DNA of 64,000 nt from Branchinecta lynchi (Eukaryota > Arthropoda > Branchiopoda > Anostraca > Branchinectidae), in assembly GCA_023053575.1 (NCBI GenBank), contig JAKZAP010000004.1:1-64000 (forward strand), in the 5' to 3' direction. Shown one piece after another: positions 11,141 through 24,017 of the stretch. The notes under the pieces are model-generated. The model was not told the DNA's origin. It searched no databases and saw only the letters and a program-made list of their open reading frames with translations. The translations under genes and the position numbers were made by a program. How positions within the stretch are numbered: position 1 is the stretch's first letter; each line of letters begins with the position of its first letter.

Positions 11141-12682
11141 AACAAGAGCTGGAAGCTCGTATGGCACTTGTAAGGCTTGGTAATAGGACGAAAGTAGGAG
11201 TTTGCCAATTATTGTTTTTTTTATGATCATTTCTATGCAGAACCCTTCTGATAATAATGACGATGAGCCCTTGAAAATCACGAGAATGCATCGTTTGGAT
11301 TTTGCGCGCTCTTTAAGGGCGCTAGAAATTCATGTGTATCAAGGCAAAAATGATCCTGGGCCCTTTAGAATCCTGAATAGACATGGTTTCGTCAAAAGTA
11401 TTTTTTTAATTTTCGGTTAAGATGCACACTTAAAGGGTGCTAGAAAGCCATTTCTAAGCAAAGTACCTAAGGCAAAAATGATCATGGGCTCATGGTGATC
11501 ATGGAAACGCAGATTTTGCTTAAGATAATTTTTTGTACTTTGGGGTTAAGATGAGTCCTTTAAGGGATGGTTGGATCTGGGAAGTGACAATTTCTAAGCC
11601 AACCTTGTCAAGTCTCTTCCCAACCGCTACACTCCAAGCGTGTGAGAAAATCCCCCCCCCCTACCCACACTGATCGGATCCTGTCCGCACTTGAAACGTG
11701 GCTTCTGAGACATGACTTCTTTCCGAATAGCAAGTTTCACTAAGGTCCGATAACCCGTTCTAAATTTAGACATTTCTTGAATTCCGGATTACCCCTCCCT
11801 CCACTCCCGCACGATGGTCAAACCAGAGAAAGGATTGTTCTTGATTTAAAATTGTCGAGTCCCTGATAGGTCTGCCAAGTTTCATCGTCCTAGCACATGT
11901 GTAAGCATCTTAACTCGGGATCACCGGAATTCCGGAACACCAACTCCCCCCACAGTGCTCGGATCCAGTCCGGTCATGTCAACAATGTCTTTATGGCTTG
12001 TGCTTGTTCTCCCCACCAAGTTTCCTTCCGATCCGTCTACTCTGAACAAGTCATACGATTTCCGGTTCCTCCATCCAGCTCCCCCCAGAGTCACCGGATC
12101 CATTCCGAACTTGAAGTATGACATCTGAGACACGAGGTCTTTCCAAATCCGATTCCCCGTTCAAAAGTTATAAATACGTCAATATTCCGGATTCCCCCTC
12201 CCTCCACTCCCCCCACGGTGGTCGGATGGGGGAAGTGCTTACACAAGCATCTTGTAAGCATCTTAACTCGGGATCAGCGGAATTCCGAAACCATCCCTCC
12301 AACTACCCCCACAGTGCTCAGATCCGGTCTGGTCTTGTCAACTCTGCACCTAGGGCTTGTGGTTGTTCATCCCACCAAGTTTCATCCACGAAGTAACCGG
12401 ATCCTTTCTGGACTTGAAGTGTGACATCTGAGACATGAGGTCTTTCGAAATATCAAGTTTCATTAAGATCTGGTTACCCTCGGTGTCCCTCCCTCCACTC
12501 CCCCCACGGTAGTCGGATCAGAGAAATGATAATTTCCAAGTCAATTTGGTGGGGTCCCTAATATGCCTGCCAAGTTTCATCCTCCTAGCACATCTGGAAG
12601 TGCCCTAACTCGAGTGAGTGGACAGACCGACCAGCGAAAAGTGATCGGTACTTGGCACTTGAGCGGAGCTGCAAGTGCCATA
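11141..12682 (+). repeat. tandem-array element, family A, copy 2
   Basis: Begins AACAAGAGCTGGAAGCTCG then TATGGCACTTG, as in copy 1 at 589. It holds about two and a half units of the 425-bp repeat and ends in a hairpin TGGCACTTG/CAAGTGCCA (about 12651-12680). Both ends match copy 1, which supports treating the array and its hairpins as one mobile unit. Confidence 0.7.
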
Positions 12683-13734
12683 AAAACAAATGCCCTGACA
12701 ATTGTTATTGTCCTTTCTTCTGTTTTCAATTGTTGATTTAGTAATATTTATAATGTTCGAAATATCAATATATATATTTTCTGTTTCTTGTGTTTTTGGT
12801 TGCAGATTTAGTAGTATGTAGCATGTTTATAGTCTTGGTCAGTTCCTTTATATTTATGTAATTGTGCAATGAATGATGGAATTATGTTTAACTTCATACT
12901 TAATCTTAAATTTTGTAGGGGTACAAACACATTGCAGGTTCGTTTTCTCCTAATCTTGAGTACTTTTTTATACATACCGTAATAATAATAATAATAAATA
13001 TACAAGTTGGAGTGGGCGTGTGAAGTGCGAGCTAAATCAATTCTTACCGCTCTGGTTTCTGATAAACTTTTCAATGAATGCGTGCAAGCGCAACCTGGTT
13101 CTTACAGAAAACGAGTCAAACTATCACGACTGAAGTGAAAGAAACTTATCGCGACTAATTTTGCGATAAGGCAAATTCGTCATCGGTAAAAATAGAGCAA
13201 CCACCTTTCATGTCTGACCTTTTTACTTCCGTTGCTAGATAATTAGATGGAGTACTTTCAACTGGCAGTAGGACTAGACTGAAACTAGCCCGGTATTTTG
13301 TTGTAGCTTAAATGGTAATAACAGACCTTGTAAAACATCTAACTTAAATCGTAACTTCGAATAAATAACAGTCAACCATCCGAAATGCGCAAGCGAACTT
13401 CGCTTATCAACTTAGTATACATTTAAAAAAAAAATCAATTTCTTTAACGCCGGAGAAATCAAACTCAGAATAGCCAAGGCTACTATTTCGTTTAAAAAGT
13501 AAGGGTGAAAAAAAAGTATTACTTTACTTAAATGTTAGATAATTATATACTTCTCCAGCCCGAGCTGACTGGGACTTGTTCAAAAATTAGCTCAAAACGT
13601 CTGACTTGCCCGTTCGAGTCATTTTTTTTTTTTAAGCTTAGCTGAAAAGGGCGGAGATGGAACTGTCTTGTTAGCCCTCACTTATTCACACTAAGAGGCT
13701 TGAAGACCCGACGAACATGCGTTACCTTATTGCT

Positions 13735-14040
13735 CCGCTATTAACGAATAATCAATTTTCAAATAGTTGAATTTCGCAGTCAGATTTGTGTTACTACCTG
13801 TGTCGTATGCCTGACTAAAAAGATTTATGATTTTTTTTTGTTCAGGCACTAAGCAGTCTTCACCAAACATATCACTGCCCACTGAAAAGCCGCGTTTTTG
13901 TTCAGATTCAAACATACACCGTCATTCTGATACGCACTACTAGAGCTGATAGTCGAAAATAAAAAAAATCTCCTAGCAGAATTCAAATAACTCAGTGTAT
14001 TCAGCTAAATGAGACAAAAATAAGTTTGCTTTTCAGGTAA
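13735..14040 (-). repeat. dispersed repeat R, copy 1
   Basis: Reverse copy of a repeat also present at 39310-39680 and 55820-56590: contains CGCTATTAACGAATAATC (compare CGCTATTCACGAATAGTC), a G-T-T-C-A-G-G-C-A-C-T-A block and CTTTTCAG near its end. Non-coding; class unknown. Confidence 0.45.
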
Positions 14041-14315
14041 ACTATAAACGGTAGTTACTAGGGTAGTTATCAAGTTAAGCTGTGTTTTCAAATATAGACA
14101 TTTTTACCACCACATGACCCGATTTTAGAAATGCTGCCTGAACACAGTCATGACCCAGGCTGTAGAGGCTGTTTGGTGCAAGCTCACTTCAGAATTTTGT
14201 TTTGGGCATTATCTGGTAAGCTGAAAACTTTTTTTTTTGGATATGCTGCAGGGTTAGTGTCTCACCCTGCAAACACTGTGTGACGTCGAATCAGCCCATC
14301 CTACCACAAATTTTC

Positions 14316-14860
14316 TGATTTTTGGATACCCTATGCCAGACCCTGAGTATCTAGCATTTAGCGCGCTGGATACCCTATGCCAAACGCTGGGTACCTGTTG
14401 GTAACCTAACCCTGACCTACCATAATATCCCGATGAAAAATGTGTAGCCTGTGTAGTAGTATGGTAATGGTACGAAAACGTTGCATGTAATACTATGTAA
14501 TATCAAATAATACTATCATTTAATGTGCCTCAGACTGGTCCAATCTTATGTAGTAGTATCCAGTAGCATCCTGTCTTGCCAAAGTAGCATCCGGTCTTGC
14601 TAATAGTAGCATACAGTAGTATGCAGTAACACGGTAGCCTTGAAGTAGAAGAATGTAGTAGCATCGTTAATACTGCATGCTACTTTTTCGTACTATTTTG
14701 AGATAAATTTTTCATCGGGATAAAGGAGTTCCGATTGTTGATTTTTTTAGCTTCAGCTGGGTTACAGTATCCAGCACCTGGCATAGTGCATCCAGCATTA
14801 GGCATAGGGTATGCCAAACATTAGACATATCCAGCGTTTGGCATAGGGTATCCAAAAATC
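14316..14860. mobile_element. fold-back element with long inverted ends
   Basis: CTGATTTTTGGATACCC with CTATGCCA at the left (from 14316) is inverted at the right (GGGTATCCAAAAATCAG, ending near 14860). Variants of TGGCATAGGGTATGCC repeat inside, and the middle is rich in TAGTA repeats. Target duplication not clear. Non-coding. Confidence 0.5.
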
Positions 14861-15320
14861 AGGGGCTTGTGGTTGACTGAATCAGCCAACCCAAACTGGC
14901 CGTTTAGAGGTAACTGAGCTGGTATAACATCTGTGTACAAAATTCTCGTAAAAAATAAAGAGCAATGACATTTGGTCATTCTCGAACTGCCTCTAGCCAT
15001 CCTTGTTGCCCCACTGACGAACAGATGAGCCGCGCCAGAATACTTCGTCACTGTCATTTTAATCTCGAATTTTGACTTTGTACCACGCTTCAGACAGCTG
15101 TTACCCACCTTCCAGGCGAAAGCTGTGGTTTCAAAATTAAATTGCCCCCATCACAACTACCTCTAAGTTAAACAACACCTGTTCCTCAGGACTGAACACT
15201 CCAGACCTGAATAGCCGATACAATGCCAAGCCTTCAGCCCTAAATTATCTAAGGCTGAGAGTTTGGGATTGTCAGTCAATATGTATTTTTTTAAACCAAG
15301 CTGATTAAACTTCATTTCTA

Positions 15321-15587
15321 GATATAAAAGAGTTCAATTCATCCAAAATAAGGCAATTCAAATTGTACCACCGGTTCAACACACAGATAACATTAACCTT
15401 CATTTCAAATGTGCCAATATATTTGATGTATCGAAGACTCGAGATTTCCAGATCGCAACTTTTTGCTCTAAGTATTTCAATAACCTCCTTCCGTCTTCGT
15501 TCCAAAATATGTTCACACTAAATCAAGACCTGCATTCCTATGACACCCGAAATTCTTTTGACATCGTCCAAGAAGCGCCCACAACAA
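15321..15587 (+). pseudogene. LINE ORF2 C-terminal fragment
   Basis: Plus-strand reading gives KRVQFIQNKAIQI, then LHFKCANIFDV and LHSYDTRNSFDI, the usual pattern downstream of a LINE reverse transcriptase (QNKA..RI, then HSYDTR). No reverse transcriptase core remains. The fragment is cut at its 3' side by the family B element. Confidence 0.55.
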
Positions 15588-16690
15588 CAAGACCAAAGGT
15601 TTCGATCGGATCCCAAAAAATTCAATATCTGATCCAGACAACTGGGTCTTGTCTTAGCCAGATCCAGTCATCGCCAGACTCCTTGAACATTGTTACAATT
15701 AAAATTCAGAAACAGATTAAGGCCAAATAGCTAATCATCTGAGAAAACCAAGTTCAGATATGGATTCAGCATGTGTGTTTTCATAAGTCATATCTGTTTT
15801 GACGAAAACTTCCTGCCACTTCTGCCAACTTCCCGGTTTCGGCCGACCTCAAGAACTACTTGTCCGGTGAAAAAAGAAAGCTCAAAAACGAACTCAGGGT
15901 ATCTTCTTTCCCCAATAATGAACATCTAATCAACTTCAAATAAAAATTTAACTTATAACAAATTTTCCGACTCCAGCCGGATTCCGGTCGAACTATATGT
16001 CCGAGTAAAATATGATTGTCACACACGGATTCAGCATCTCTTCTTACCCCTAAATCGGTTATCTAATCAACTAGAAATAAAACTTTAACTTCTAACAATT
16101 TTCCGGTTTGGGCCGGATTCCGGACGAACTAGATGTCCGGGTAGAAAATGGTTTTCATATAAGTGTTCAGCATGTATTCTTGCCCTAAATCGAACATCTA
16201 ATCAACTCCAAATAAAACTTTTATTTTTAACAAACTTTCCGGTTTGGGCCGGATTCCGGGCGAACTACTTGTCCGTCGAGAAAATGGTTTTCACCATCGT
16301 CTTCACCATGTCTTCCTACCCCTACATCGAAAATCTAATCAACTTAAAATAAAACTTTTACTTTTAAAAAACTTTCCGGTTTTGGCCGGATCCCGAGCGA
16401 GCTACTTGTCCGATGACAAATGGTTTTCACCATCGTGCTCAGCAGGTCTTCTTATCCCATAATCGACTATCATTAGCTGTTTCAAAATATTTTGTTTGCC
16501 CCTTAATTTGAACCCCCACCCCTAATGTAGGACTACAAAGCCCATCTACTAACTCGAATGGTCCGACGACCCAACGAATCCTCACACCAAGTTTCATCAA
16601 AATATCTCATTCCCTTCGAAAGTTATGGACAACATTTGCGATGTTTTGACATCGCAGAAGTTGTCCACTTACGTTTTGGGATCCCAAAAA
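15588..16690 (+). repeat. tandem-array element, family B, copy 2
   Basis: The clearest copy. The 5' module CAAGACCAAAGGTTTCGATC is followed by GGATCCCAAAAA; five 137-bp units start near 15829, 15961, 16100, 16236 and 16373; the 3' module ends TTTTGGGATCCCAAAAAG. Both ends therefore carry GGATCCC with poly-A/T. It inserted into a LINE fragment. Confidence 0.7.
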
Positions 16691-16692
16691 GA

Positions 16693-16818
16693 GCTTCTTT
16701 TTTAATTCGATTTTTTGCACCGACTATTTGGAATCTGCTACCGTTAGATATCCGGAATACGAATAACCTTAGTTCCTTCAAGCGAGCAGCGAAAGGTCAA
16801 TACAGGAAAATTGTTTAG
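16693..16818 (+). pseudogene. LINE ORF2 C-terminal fragment
   Basis: Reads SFLIRFFAPTIWNLLPLDIR then LSSFKRAAK and a stop. W-N-x-L-P followed by F-K is the standard end of many LINE ORF2 proteins. Only the tail is present. Confidence 0.5.
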
Positions 16819-17119
16819 TGTTATCCTCCTCTCGAACCCTCCCCTGTTTTCTTTTTGTTGTTTGTTTGTTTTCTTTCTTTCTCGTTCCTTGTTTCCCTTA
16901 TTTTTCTCTTTTTCATTTAGAGTTAAAACCATTGGTTAATTTGTGTTTCTTCTCCTTCCTTTTTCTTTATAGTGTTCAGTTGGTTGATCCTGTTTGTTGT
17001 TTAATTAATATCGGTTATTTCCCTGCCCTAGCCAAGCACTCCTTTTGTGCTTTCCTGGCAGGAATGTTGATTGTGTATTTTGTTTTGTTTTTAAATATAT
17101 GTCAACGAAACTGAAGCCC

Positions 17120-19318
17120 AAGCTAACTGCAAATCATATACACACACACGCGAAACGGACTAGTTCAGCTTAGATTTGCCCCAGTGGTACTTCAGTACTT
17201 TTCCACAAGGGCCCTCATGCTGCAGCTAGAAGCGAGGGTAGGAGAAACTAAACCTAATATCAAGGGCCGGAATATCGCGGAAGCAGACCTTAGGTAACTT
17301 ATCCTTTTGTATACATGATGTAAATGGATTTTTCGTCAGGGTACTTACTATGCCCGAACGTATGAACACTGTGAAAAACTGAGTACTTGTGTATGACTGA
17401 TGTCTGATATGCTGCACTTCTCAGAATATTCCTTTAATAGTTTCCACACTGGTAGGACCTCTACGTCCACAACCAAAAGCAATGAAGGCTACTCAAAACT
17501 AAGGATCAATATACAGTAAGGACAAGATACACTCCTTGAACACCTTCTTTTTTGTGACAGGTCGACTATGGTGGTGAATCAGGAATATTTTCATAATATC
17601 TTCTACGAGCATGTCGATGAATGTTTTCTGTTCCACCATTTAGATAAAAAATGCACATCACAAAAGAGGTAGAAGCGAAAGAGCTTACCTGGTAAATATA
17701 AACTAAACTAACAACAACAACAGTGGCCTTTTGCTTCGGCGTCTAAACAGCGACTAACTTAATTATGACGTATTCCTCTTTTGTTCGGCGTAACCGGTGA
17801 CTCAGCCGAATGGAGCGCCGAAGCGAAGCAAACCAAGTAGATTCACCGACGCTTCTTTTTAGGGAGAACCACATCTGTTCCAACTTTCAATAAAGCTGGC
17901 CGGCGTAGTAGGATCAAGGTCATCTATTCGGCGAATGGTTGAATAGATTTACTCTCAACATCGAAAGACAAGATGGTACCAAAACCGTATTAAAATAACC
18001 AGAAGCTGTGCTTTGCCCTACGTTTTGCCTCCATAATATCTACAAAAACTGTCCGAACTTAACTTACCAGTTCCAAGCTCTTGAATACTCGTATTTGGAA
18101 CGTTCTTTATTTTCCGGCTTAGTACATCGAATGTTATGACAGTGAACTACCACGAGGAACAACTATTTTTACTGAACTTGTATTTAATTTACAAGCACAT
18201 CATCAATACACGGGTAGTGGTACTTAATGGTTTGTTGCCTCTAACTGGTAAAAATAAGCACAAGCCTCTAGCGAAACACGATGAGACAGAGTCGGAGAAT
18301 AGCACCATCAGCATCAGCTGCTGTTTTGCAAAGTATTTGGATTTATGTCCATATTAGGACTCCTTTTTGATCGAATTCGATTTCAGTGGTTAGACGAACC
18401 CTTGCGGCGACCATTCCCAAGAAAAACACGGCCGTGTGACTCTTTTATTTGGAGTTTCAACTAGTGCACAGATACACAACAATGTAAAGTAAACGAACAT
18501 GATTTACGAAATCACGAAAACGGTTTCTTTTCGGTTTCGCGAGATGGGTGATATTTTTTGCGGTTTACGAGCAACTTATGATGCCCAAATTGCGAGGATC
18601 CACTTACAGGCTGCTACTGAGGGATTATCCACTACCCGGTAGCTGTTGTAAACCTTTCTCTGGACCGGCCGAAACCAGCGGTGATAGCATCGATGCGGCC
18701 ATAAATAAGGCGATTCTGCTTCTCTTTCTCTTAGCGTTCTAACACGTGGCAACCCCTCGGCTGCTACGTAAAGTTGCCAACGAGATTGCCGAGTTTTCCG
18801 CCGTGGGTTTTGCACTCTGGAAATCATATCAGCTTCTGGAAAACTCCCGTGGAAAATAATATGTTCAGGCAAAAATCAAAAAATAAATTAAGAAACAAGC
18901 AGATTTCTCCAAAAGTGACTTTACTGAAACAAATCAAACGACATAACTCTAATACAAATAAACTGGTGCAATCGCTTGCAGAAGTGTTTACGTTTGTTCA
19001 GATTTTCCACGGATTTTTAGGTATTCGAAAACTCAAAGCGATTCCCGAAATAACATTTCTGCGGTTTCGCGATGCCCTTCGCTTGTTGGGAAGCCAGACG
19101 CTCACGGACTCTCCTGAACCCCCTCCCTTCCCAGCTTCAAGAGCAAGTAGGGCAAATTCTCAATGTTTACCGCCGTCGTTTCGTAGTGTTCGTGGTACAT
19201 CAGTGTAGGCATGCAATCATTGTCTGACACCGAACGTGTCAGCTTAGGCTGAAGGAATATTTAACGATTCTCGTTACACACCCAGGTCCCATGCCTCTTC
19301 CTGTACATAAAACTGACG
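17120..19318. other. mostly unassigned sequence
   Basis: No recognised repeat. Several minus-strand splice-like signals occur (for example a donor at 17690 and the candidate exon at 18066). A plus-strand frame of 144 codons at 18774-19208 has no recognised similarity and looks like chance. Confidence 0.35.
18066..18147 (-). other. possible isolated exon of an unknown gene
   Basis: An open reading flanked by an AG acceptor (CTCGTGGTAG) and a strong donor GTAAGT encodes FTVITFDVLSRKIKNV and on to SIQELGT. Composition looks protein-like but I do not recognise it and found no neighbouring exon. Could be chance. Confidence 0.25.
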
Positions 19319-19674
19319 AGTGTTGGGCGATACTCGATATCGATCTATCAATATATCGGGCCAAATATCGATATCGAAACGTAAATACCCATATTGAAAA
19401 CGATATTTGTCCCTTCATAATTATTGTACATAATCCAACATAACCTACATTTATATATCCGAAACCGAAGCATTATGTTTTCCGTAATTCAGTCCTTATT
19501 TACACGGAGTTTGAGATGATGCAAGATGCTATTTAATCACAGTTTTGTTCTCAAATTTTTTCGAAAAGAGACGTATCTCATAGCGAAACATAGTAAAGAA
19601 ATATCGATATGGATTATCGAATATCGAAGGTGAGAATATCGATATATCGAAAAATCAAAATATCGCCCAACACC
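19319..19674. mobile_element. hAT-like MITE rich in ATCGATAT
   Basis: Ends AGTGTTGGGCGATA and TATCGCCCAACACC are terminal inverted repeats of a common hAT MITE type. Many ATATCGATAT motifs lie just inside. The 8-bp flanks AACTGACG and GACTAGCG match at only 5 of 8 positions, so it is old. Non-coding. Confidence 0.65.
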
Positions 19675-19712
19675 GACTAGCGTCCCATCTTTCGTAATCC
19701 AGGCCCCCCACA

Positions 19713-19860
19713 ATGCACTCAAGGAAGCTGTTCAAACGGCCTGTCAAAACCAGGGCCAGAAAAAGCTTTTACATCAACAGAGTTGTCAACCCCTGGAATA
19801 AACTATCCAAGCAACATTCTCAGGCACTGGAAGTACAAGTGGGACATCCCATCCTGCTCA
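19713..19860 (+). pseudogene. LINE ORF2 C-terminal fragment
   Basis: Reads RARKSFYINRVVNPWNKLSK, the F-x-x-R-V-V-N-x-W-N-x-L end of LINE ORF2 proteins. The hAT-like element starting at 19869 is inserted just after it. Confidence 0.5.
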
Positions 19861-20309
19861 TATCTGCTCAGGGTTGCCAAAGTGACACTTTTGGTGTCAT
19901 TATGACACTTTCTAAAGTCCTTGAAACTTTCCACACTTTCAGGCCAAATTGTGGCACTTTTTGTTAAAATGACACTTTTATGAAACTTTCTGAGTATTAG
20001 TCATACAATTTGATAGAAATGCATATTTCTGTTTAGTTAATAAGCTGCATGGGTCACATTGGTGACCGCAAGTCTTGTCCAGAACTCTGATTAAATCGTT
20101 TATTTTCGACACTGATTGCTTCGAAAAAAACCTAAACATGATTGAAGTAAATATTGTGATAGCTTGATCTCTCATCTGAACTACAGGTTGTGTTTGTTTT
20201 ATCTTGGGTTATATGCCGGGATTCTGTGGGCAACGACTTGGTTCTCAGACCAGTTCTCCTGCTCGCCTGTTATGCGCGACAACGTCGTTTTCGCTGTACA
20301 CACCGAATT

Positions 20310-23300
20310 GTGTTGCGAGAGCAACACTTTGGTTTTGTCCTCGTTTTTTTTTTTTTTTTTTTTTTTTTTCCTATGACTCCGATTTCATTTTATTCCTGGT
20401 AACTGGGAAGGGTCTAACCTTCGCGGTTTTTACGGAAAGTGTGGACCTTAGGCCGGATTGATGAATATGACATTACATTTTGGAAAGCTCCGTAGAACTC
20501 TTGCCTGGGGCCAATAAGGATGGTTTTTGCTTGTCATCGAGCCAGAGCCTACGGTTTGCGAAGTGAAGTGGAGTTGTATAGCCTATGTCGGAGAGGACCA
20601 TCTCAAGTTGTGTAGCGAACCTTTCGTTTCATCAAACCATGTTTCTGCTTTCGAGTGGAAAGCTCCGTTCTAGCACGCTAGCATGCAGGCACCAGTTTCA
20701 AATTGAAGATGGACTAAAATCTACAAGTGTTAAATATATGCGGCAGTTAGCCGGCCCCACAGCCAACATATCTTCTTTGAGTGATAAATAGAAAAATCTA
20801 CATAGACAAAAAAGTGGCTTTTTCCCACGGGTCCGAAAGTGCTGCCATCTATTGTTTCTGTCCATGTCTGTGACGATTCCAGCTGAGTTTATAATTTTTT
20901 TTTTTTGCACTTGGGTTTGCGGTAGAGTAACGGTATCAGATGTGCCCCTTAAACTTTAAAAGTTCTCTCATTGCTAAAGAAACTAGAGCTTATCCTTTGC
21001 TCCTTTCTAAGTCGTGACGTTAGAAAGTTGGCCTACGGCAAAAAAGTCAACTTTTGAACTAAGACAGGTAGAATTTTTTTTTCGACGGCAGTCGATAGCC
21101 ACTGATGAGCTGATCAAAGTATATGTCATCCATTTTTTGGTACAAAAATTCCTTCAAGAGATACACCAGTTTGAAAATTTCAAAGGGGTTGACAACTTCA
21201 GTAGTAAGGTACATTGAAACCAAAAATAGGCGATAGCAGTTATGAGCCATGTAGGGGACTTTTAAGCAACAGTCGACTGTTAGCTCATAATCATCTTCGG
21301 TAATGAGGGCCTTGCAGCTTTTGCTAGTTGGTGTACCTGTTATTTGTTTCCGGTGTATTCGATGGTAAGAACAATTTGGTTCCATTTGTGTACGCGATTT
21401 CAGCTGAGTTTATCATTCGTTTTTTTGCACTTGGGTTTGCGGTAGAGAAATGGTATCAGATGTACCTCTTAAACTTTAGAAGTTCTCTCATTGCTAAAGA
21501 AACTAGAGCTTATCCTTTGCTCCTTTCTAAGTGGTGACGTTAGAAAGTTGGCCTACGGCAAAAAAGTCAACTTTTGAACTAAGACAGGTAGAATTTTTTT
21601 TTCGACGGCAATCGATAGCCGCTGATGAGCTGATCAAAGTATATGTCATCCATTTTTTGGTACACAAATTCCTTCATGAGATACACCAGTTTGAAAGTTT
21701 CAAGGGGTTGACAACTTCAGTAGTAAGGTACACACTGAAACCAAAAATAGGTGATACCAGTTGTGAGACATGTAGGGGACTTGTACGCGGCAGTCGAATG
21801 TTAGCTCATAATCATCTTCGGCAATAAGGGGTTTGCAGCTTTCGCTAGTTGGCGTACCTGTCATTTGATGGTAAGAACAATTAGGTTCCCAATTGTAAGA
21901 CATGCAAGGGACTTGTCAGTAATAATATGCTGTTATGCTACAAAAATCTTCAGCGATGAGGGGTTTGAAACTTTTGCTAGCCGGTGTACCCATTATTTTT
22001 ATCCGGTGAACTTGATGTCTATCACGGGAAAGGGACTTGTCAGTAGAATCGGTGCACGAGGGGCTAGAAATTTGTGCAAATTGTTGCACATTGTATTCGA
22101 TTTATATAAAACTGACGGTAAGAAAGTTTGTATCGATGGTCTCTCGCTGTATCCTAGGATTTTCTGTTTTCGCAACGGGTACAAACGATAATGTAAAATA
22201 AGGTAGTTTCGTAATAATTAATAGTGTCATCTATGGTATTTTAATCCTGAAAAGTTACGGATAGCTTTATAATACCAACTAGATTATATAGTATATTGTT
22301 CCAAGTTTTCATCCGTCACGATCTCTACGATTGAAAAGGATAAAGTTCAACTGACTGTAAAGTCAATTTAGCCCCTTTTTCCGATATTCTTTTGTTGTGG
22401 TTAGGGCAATCGATGCCCTTGATGAGCTGATCAAAGTATATGTCATCCATTTTTTTTGAACAAAAATCCTTCATGAGATAAACCAGTTTGAAAGTTTCAA
22501 GGGGTTGACAACTTCAGGAGTAAGGTACACACTGAAACCAAAAATAGGCGATACCAGTTGTGAGACATGTAAGGGACTTGTAAGCAACAGTCGACTGTAA
22601 GCAACAGTCGACTGTTAGCTCATAATCATCTTCGGCAATGAGGAGTTTGCAGCTTTTGCTAGTTGGTATACCTGTTTTTGTATAAGGTGTATTAGATGGT
22701 AAGAACAATTTTGTTCCCAAAAAGCCAAAACGGCTCTTATGCTATAATCATCTTCAGCGATGAGGGGTTTGCAACTTTTAATAGCTGGTGTATCCATTAT
22801 TTGTTCCGATGAATTTGATGTTAATCACGGGAGAGGGACTTGTAAGTAAGAATCGGTTCACGAGGGGCTAGAAATTTTTGAAAATTGGTGCACATTGTAT
22901 TCGATATCTGTAAATATGACGGTAAGAAAGTTTGTATCGATGGTCTATCGCTATAACCGAAGATTAACTGTTTACACAACGGGTACAAACGATACGGTAA
23001 TCTAAAACAATAAGGTAGTTTTGTAATAATTAATAGTGTCATCTATGGTATTTTAGTCCTGAAACGTTACGGATAGCTTTATAATACCAACTAGATTATA
23101 TAAGATATTGTTCCAAGTTTTCATCCGTCACGATATCTACGATTGAAAAGGATAAAGTTCAACTGACCGCCAAGTCAATTTAGTCCCTTCTTCCGATATT
23201 GTTTTGTTGTTGGTTTTACAACGCTAAAGAACAGCTTTTGATCATGTGATTATTCTTTTTAGAACATACCGTTTTAAAAGCTTCGATAAGCTGACAATTT

Positions 23301-23353
23301 CAGCATTTAACCGACAGTGAAGAAACAAAACCAAAGTGTTGCTCTCGCAACAC
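20310..23353. repeat. inverted hairpin pair bounding a tandem array
   Basis: GTGTTGC-GAGA-GCAACAC followed by TTTGGTTTTGT at 20310-20338 is repeated inverted at 23325-23353, a 29-bp match. Each arm is itself a hairpin. The pair encloses the whole tandem array, so it may delimit a second element nested in the 4.4-kb hAT-like element. No clear target duplication. Confidence 0.5.
20930..23215 (+). repeat. complex tandem duplication (about 520-bp and 805-bp units)
   Basis: A block with CTTATCCTTTGCTCCTTTCT recurs at about 20989 and 21509 (offset 520). GAGCTGATCAAAGTATATGT recurs a third time near 22425. A longer block (GAGGGGCTAGAAATTT onward) recurs at about 22058 and 22862 (offset about 805). 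Frames within differ between copies and are not conserved as protein. Confidence 0.65.
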
Positions 23354-23461
23354 TTTAGTCGGCGAAGCCGGACAAAGGTTGCCGCAACACTTCACGTTGC
23401 CCCGGCAACGTAGGTCTAGTTTTTAGTTTTTTTTGGGGAGGGGTGCCGATCAGTCGGGTAA

Positions 23462-24017
23462 AGCATTGTCCTAATAGGTGTAATAAGGTGAATAGCGCTA
23501 TACGCGATGTTTACGTCTTAATACACACGCCTGTTCAGATACAACCCAAGAGGCTCTTATCAATGCGGCTTCCGGTGTTGCCAAGGTAATACAATTTTTC
23601 GAGCTCTAAAAATATCCGAAAAGGTTCTTGGTACTACTTGAAGTACACGAGTACAATATAACGCAAACTATACTGTAAAAAAGCTATTGAAATAACGGAT
23701 GGACAGCATTGATCCTCGAACTGATGAAAAGCCGTCGTAACAGAACAAAAACGTGTTTTTGTTAAGAAAAGTTGTTTCTTTAGCTTCCAACAAAGTAGAA
23801 CTGTTGTGCTTTCTTTGGCAACCCTGGCGACGCTGCGCTTCTCCTCGGCCCGCTGGCGGAACCAACCAAGCGATCTGATTGGTCCTGCATAAGCCAGAAT
23901 AGAACGCTAGTCTATTCTCCTTATTCACCTTATTACAGCGCTCTCTGAGGAAAAGAGGAATCTGTAAGAAGTCTTATATGCGGTAATACACCTTATTACA
24001 CCTATTAGGACAATGCT
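23462..24017. mobile_element. Harbinger-like MITE, 556 bp, nested
   Basis: Terminal inverted repeat of about 29 bp starting AGCATTGTCCTAATAGGTGT at both ends, flanked by TAA (23459-23461 and 24018-24020), a TWA duplication typical of PIF/Harbinger. A second inverted block (AGGTGAATAGCGCT / AGCGCT..TTATTCACCT) lies further inside. Non-coding. Confidence 0.7.

Noticed and set aside
13590..13640. GTTCGAGTC-like motif considered as a tRNA T-loop
   Set aside because: No matching acceptor, D or anticodon arms around it; no tRNA gene found in the window.
15821..16480. Regular repeats considered as a CRISPR array
   Set aside because: Units are about 137 bp, degenerate and contiguous, with no short repeat/spacer pattern; eukaryotic context.
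18774..19208. 144-codon plus-strand frame
   Set aside because: No recognisable domain, no start context or neighbouring exon, low-complexity Ser/Pro end.
20164..20461. Frames ending in poly-Phe
   Set aside because: They read through a T run of more than 20 bases inside the hAT-like element.
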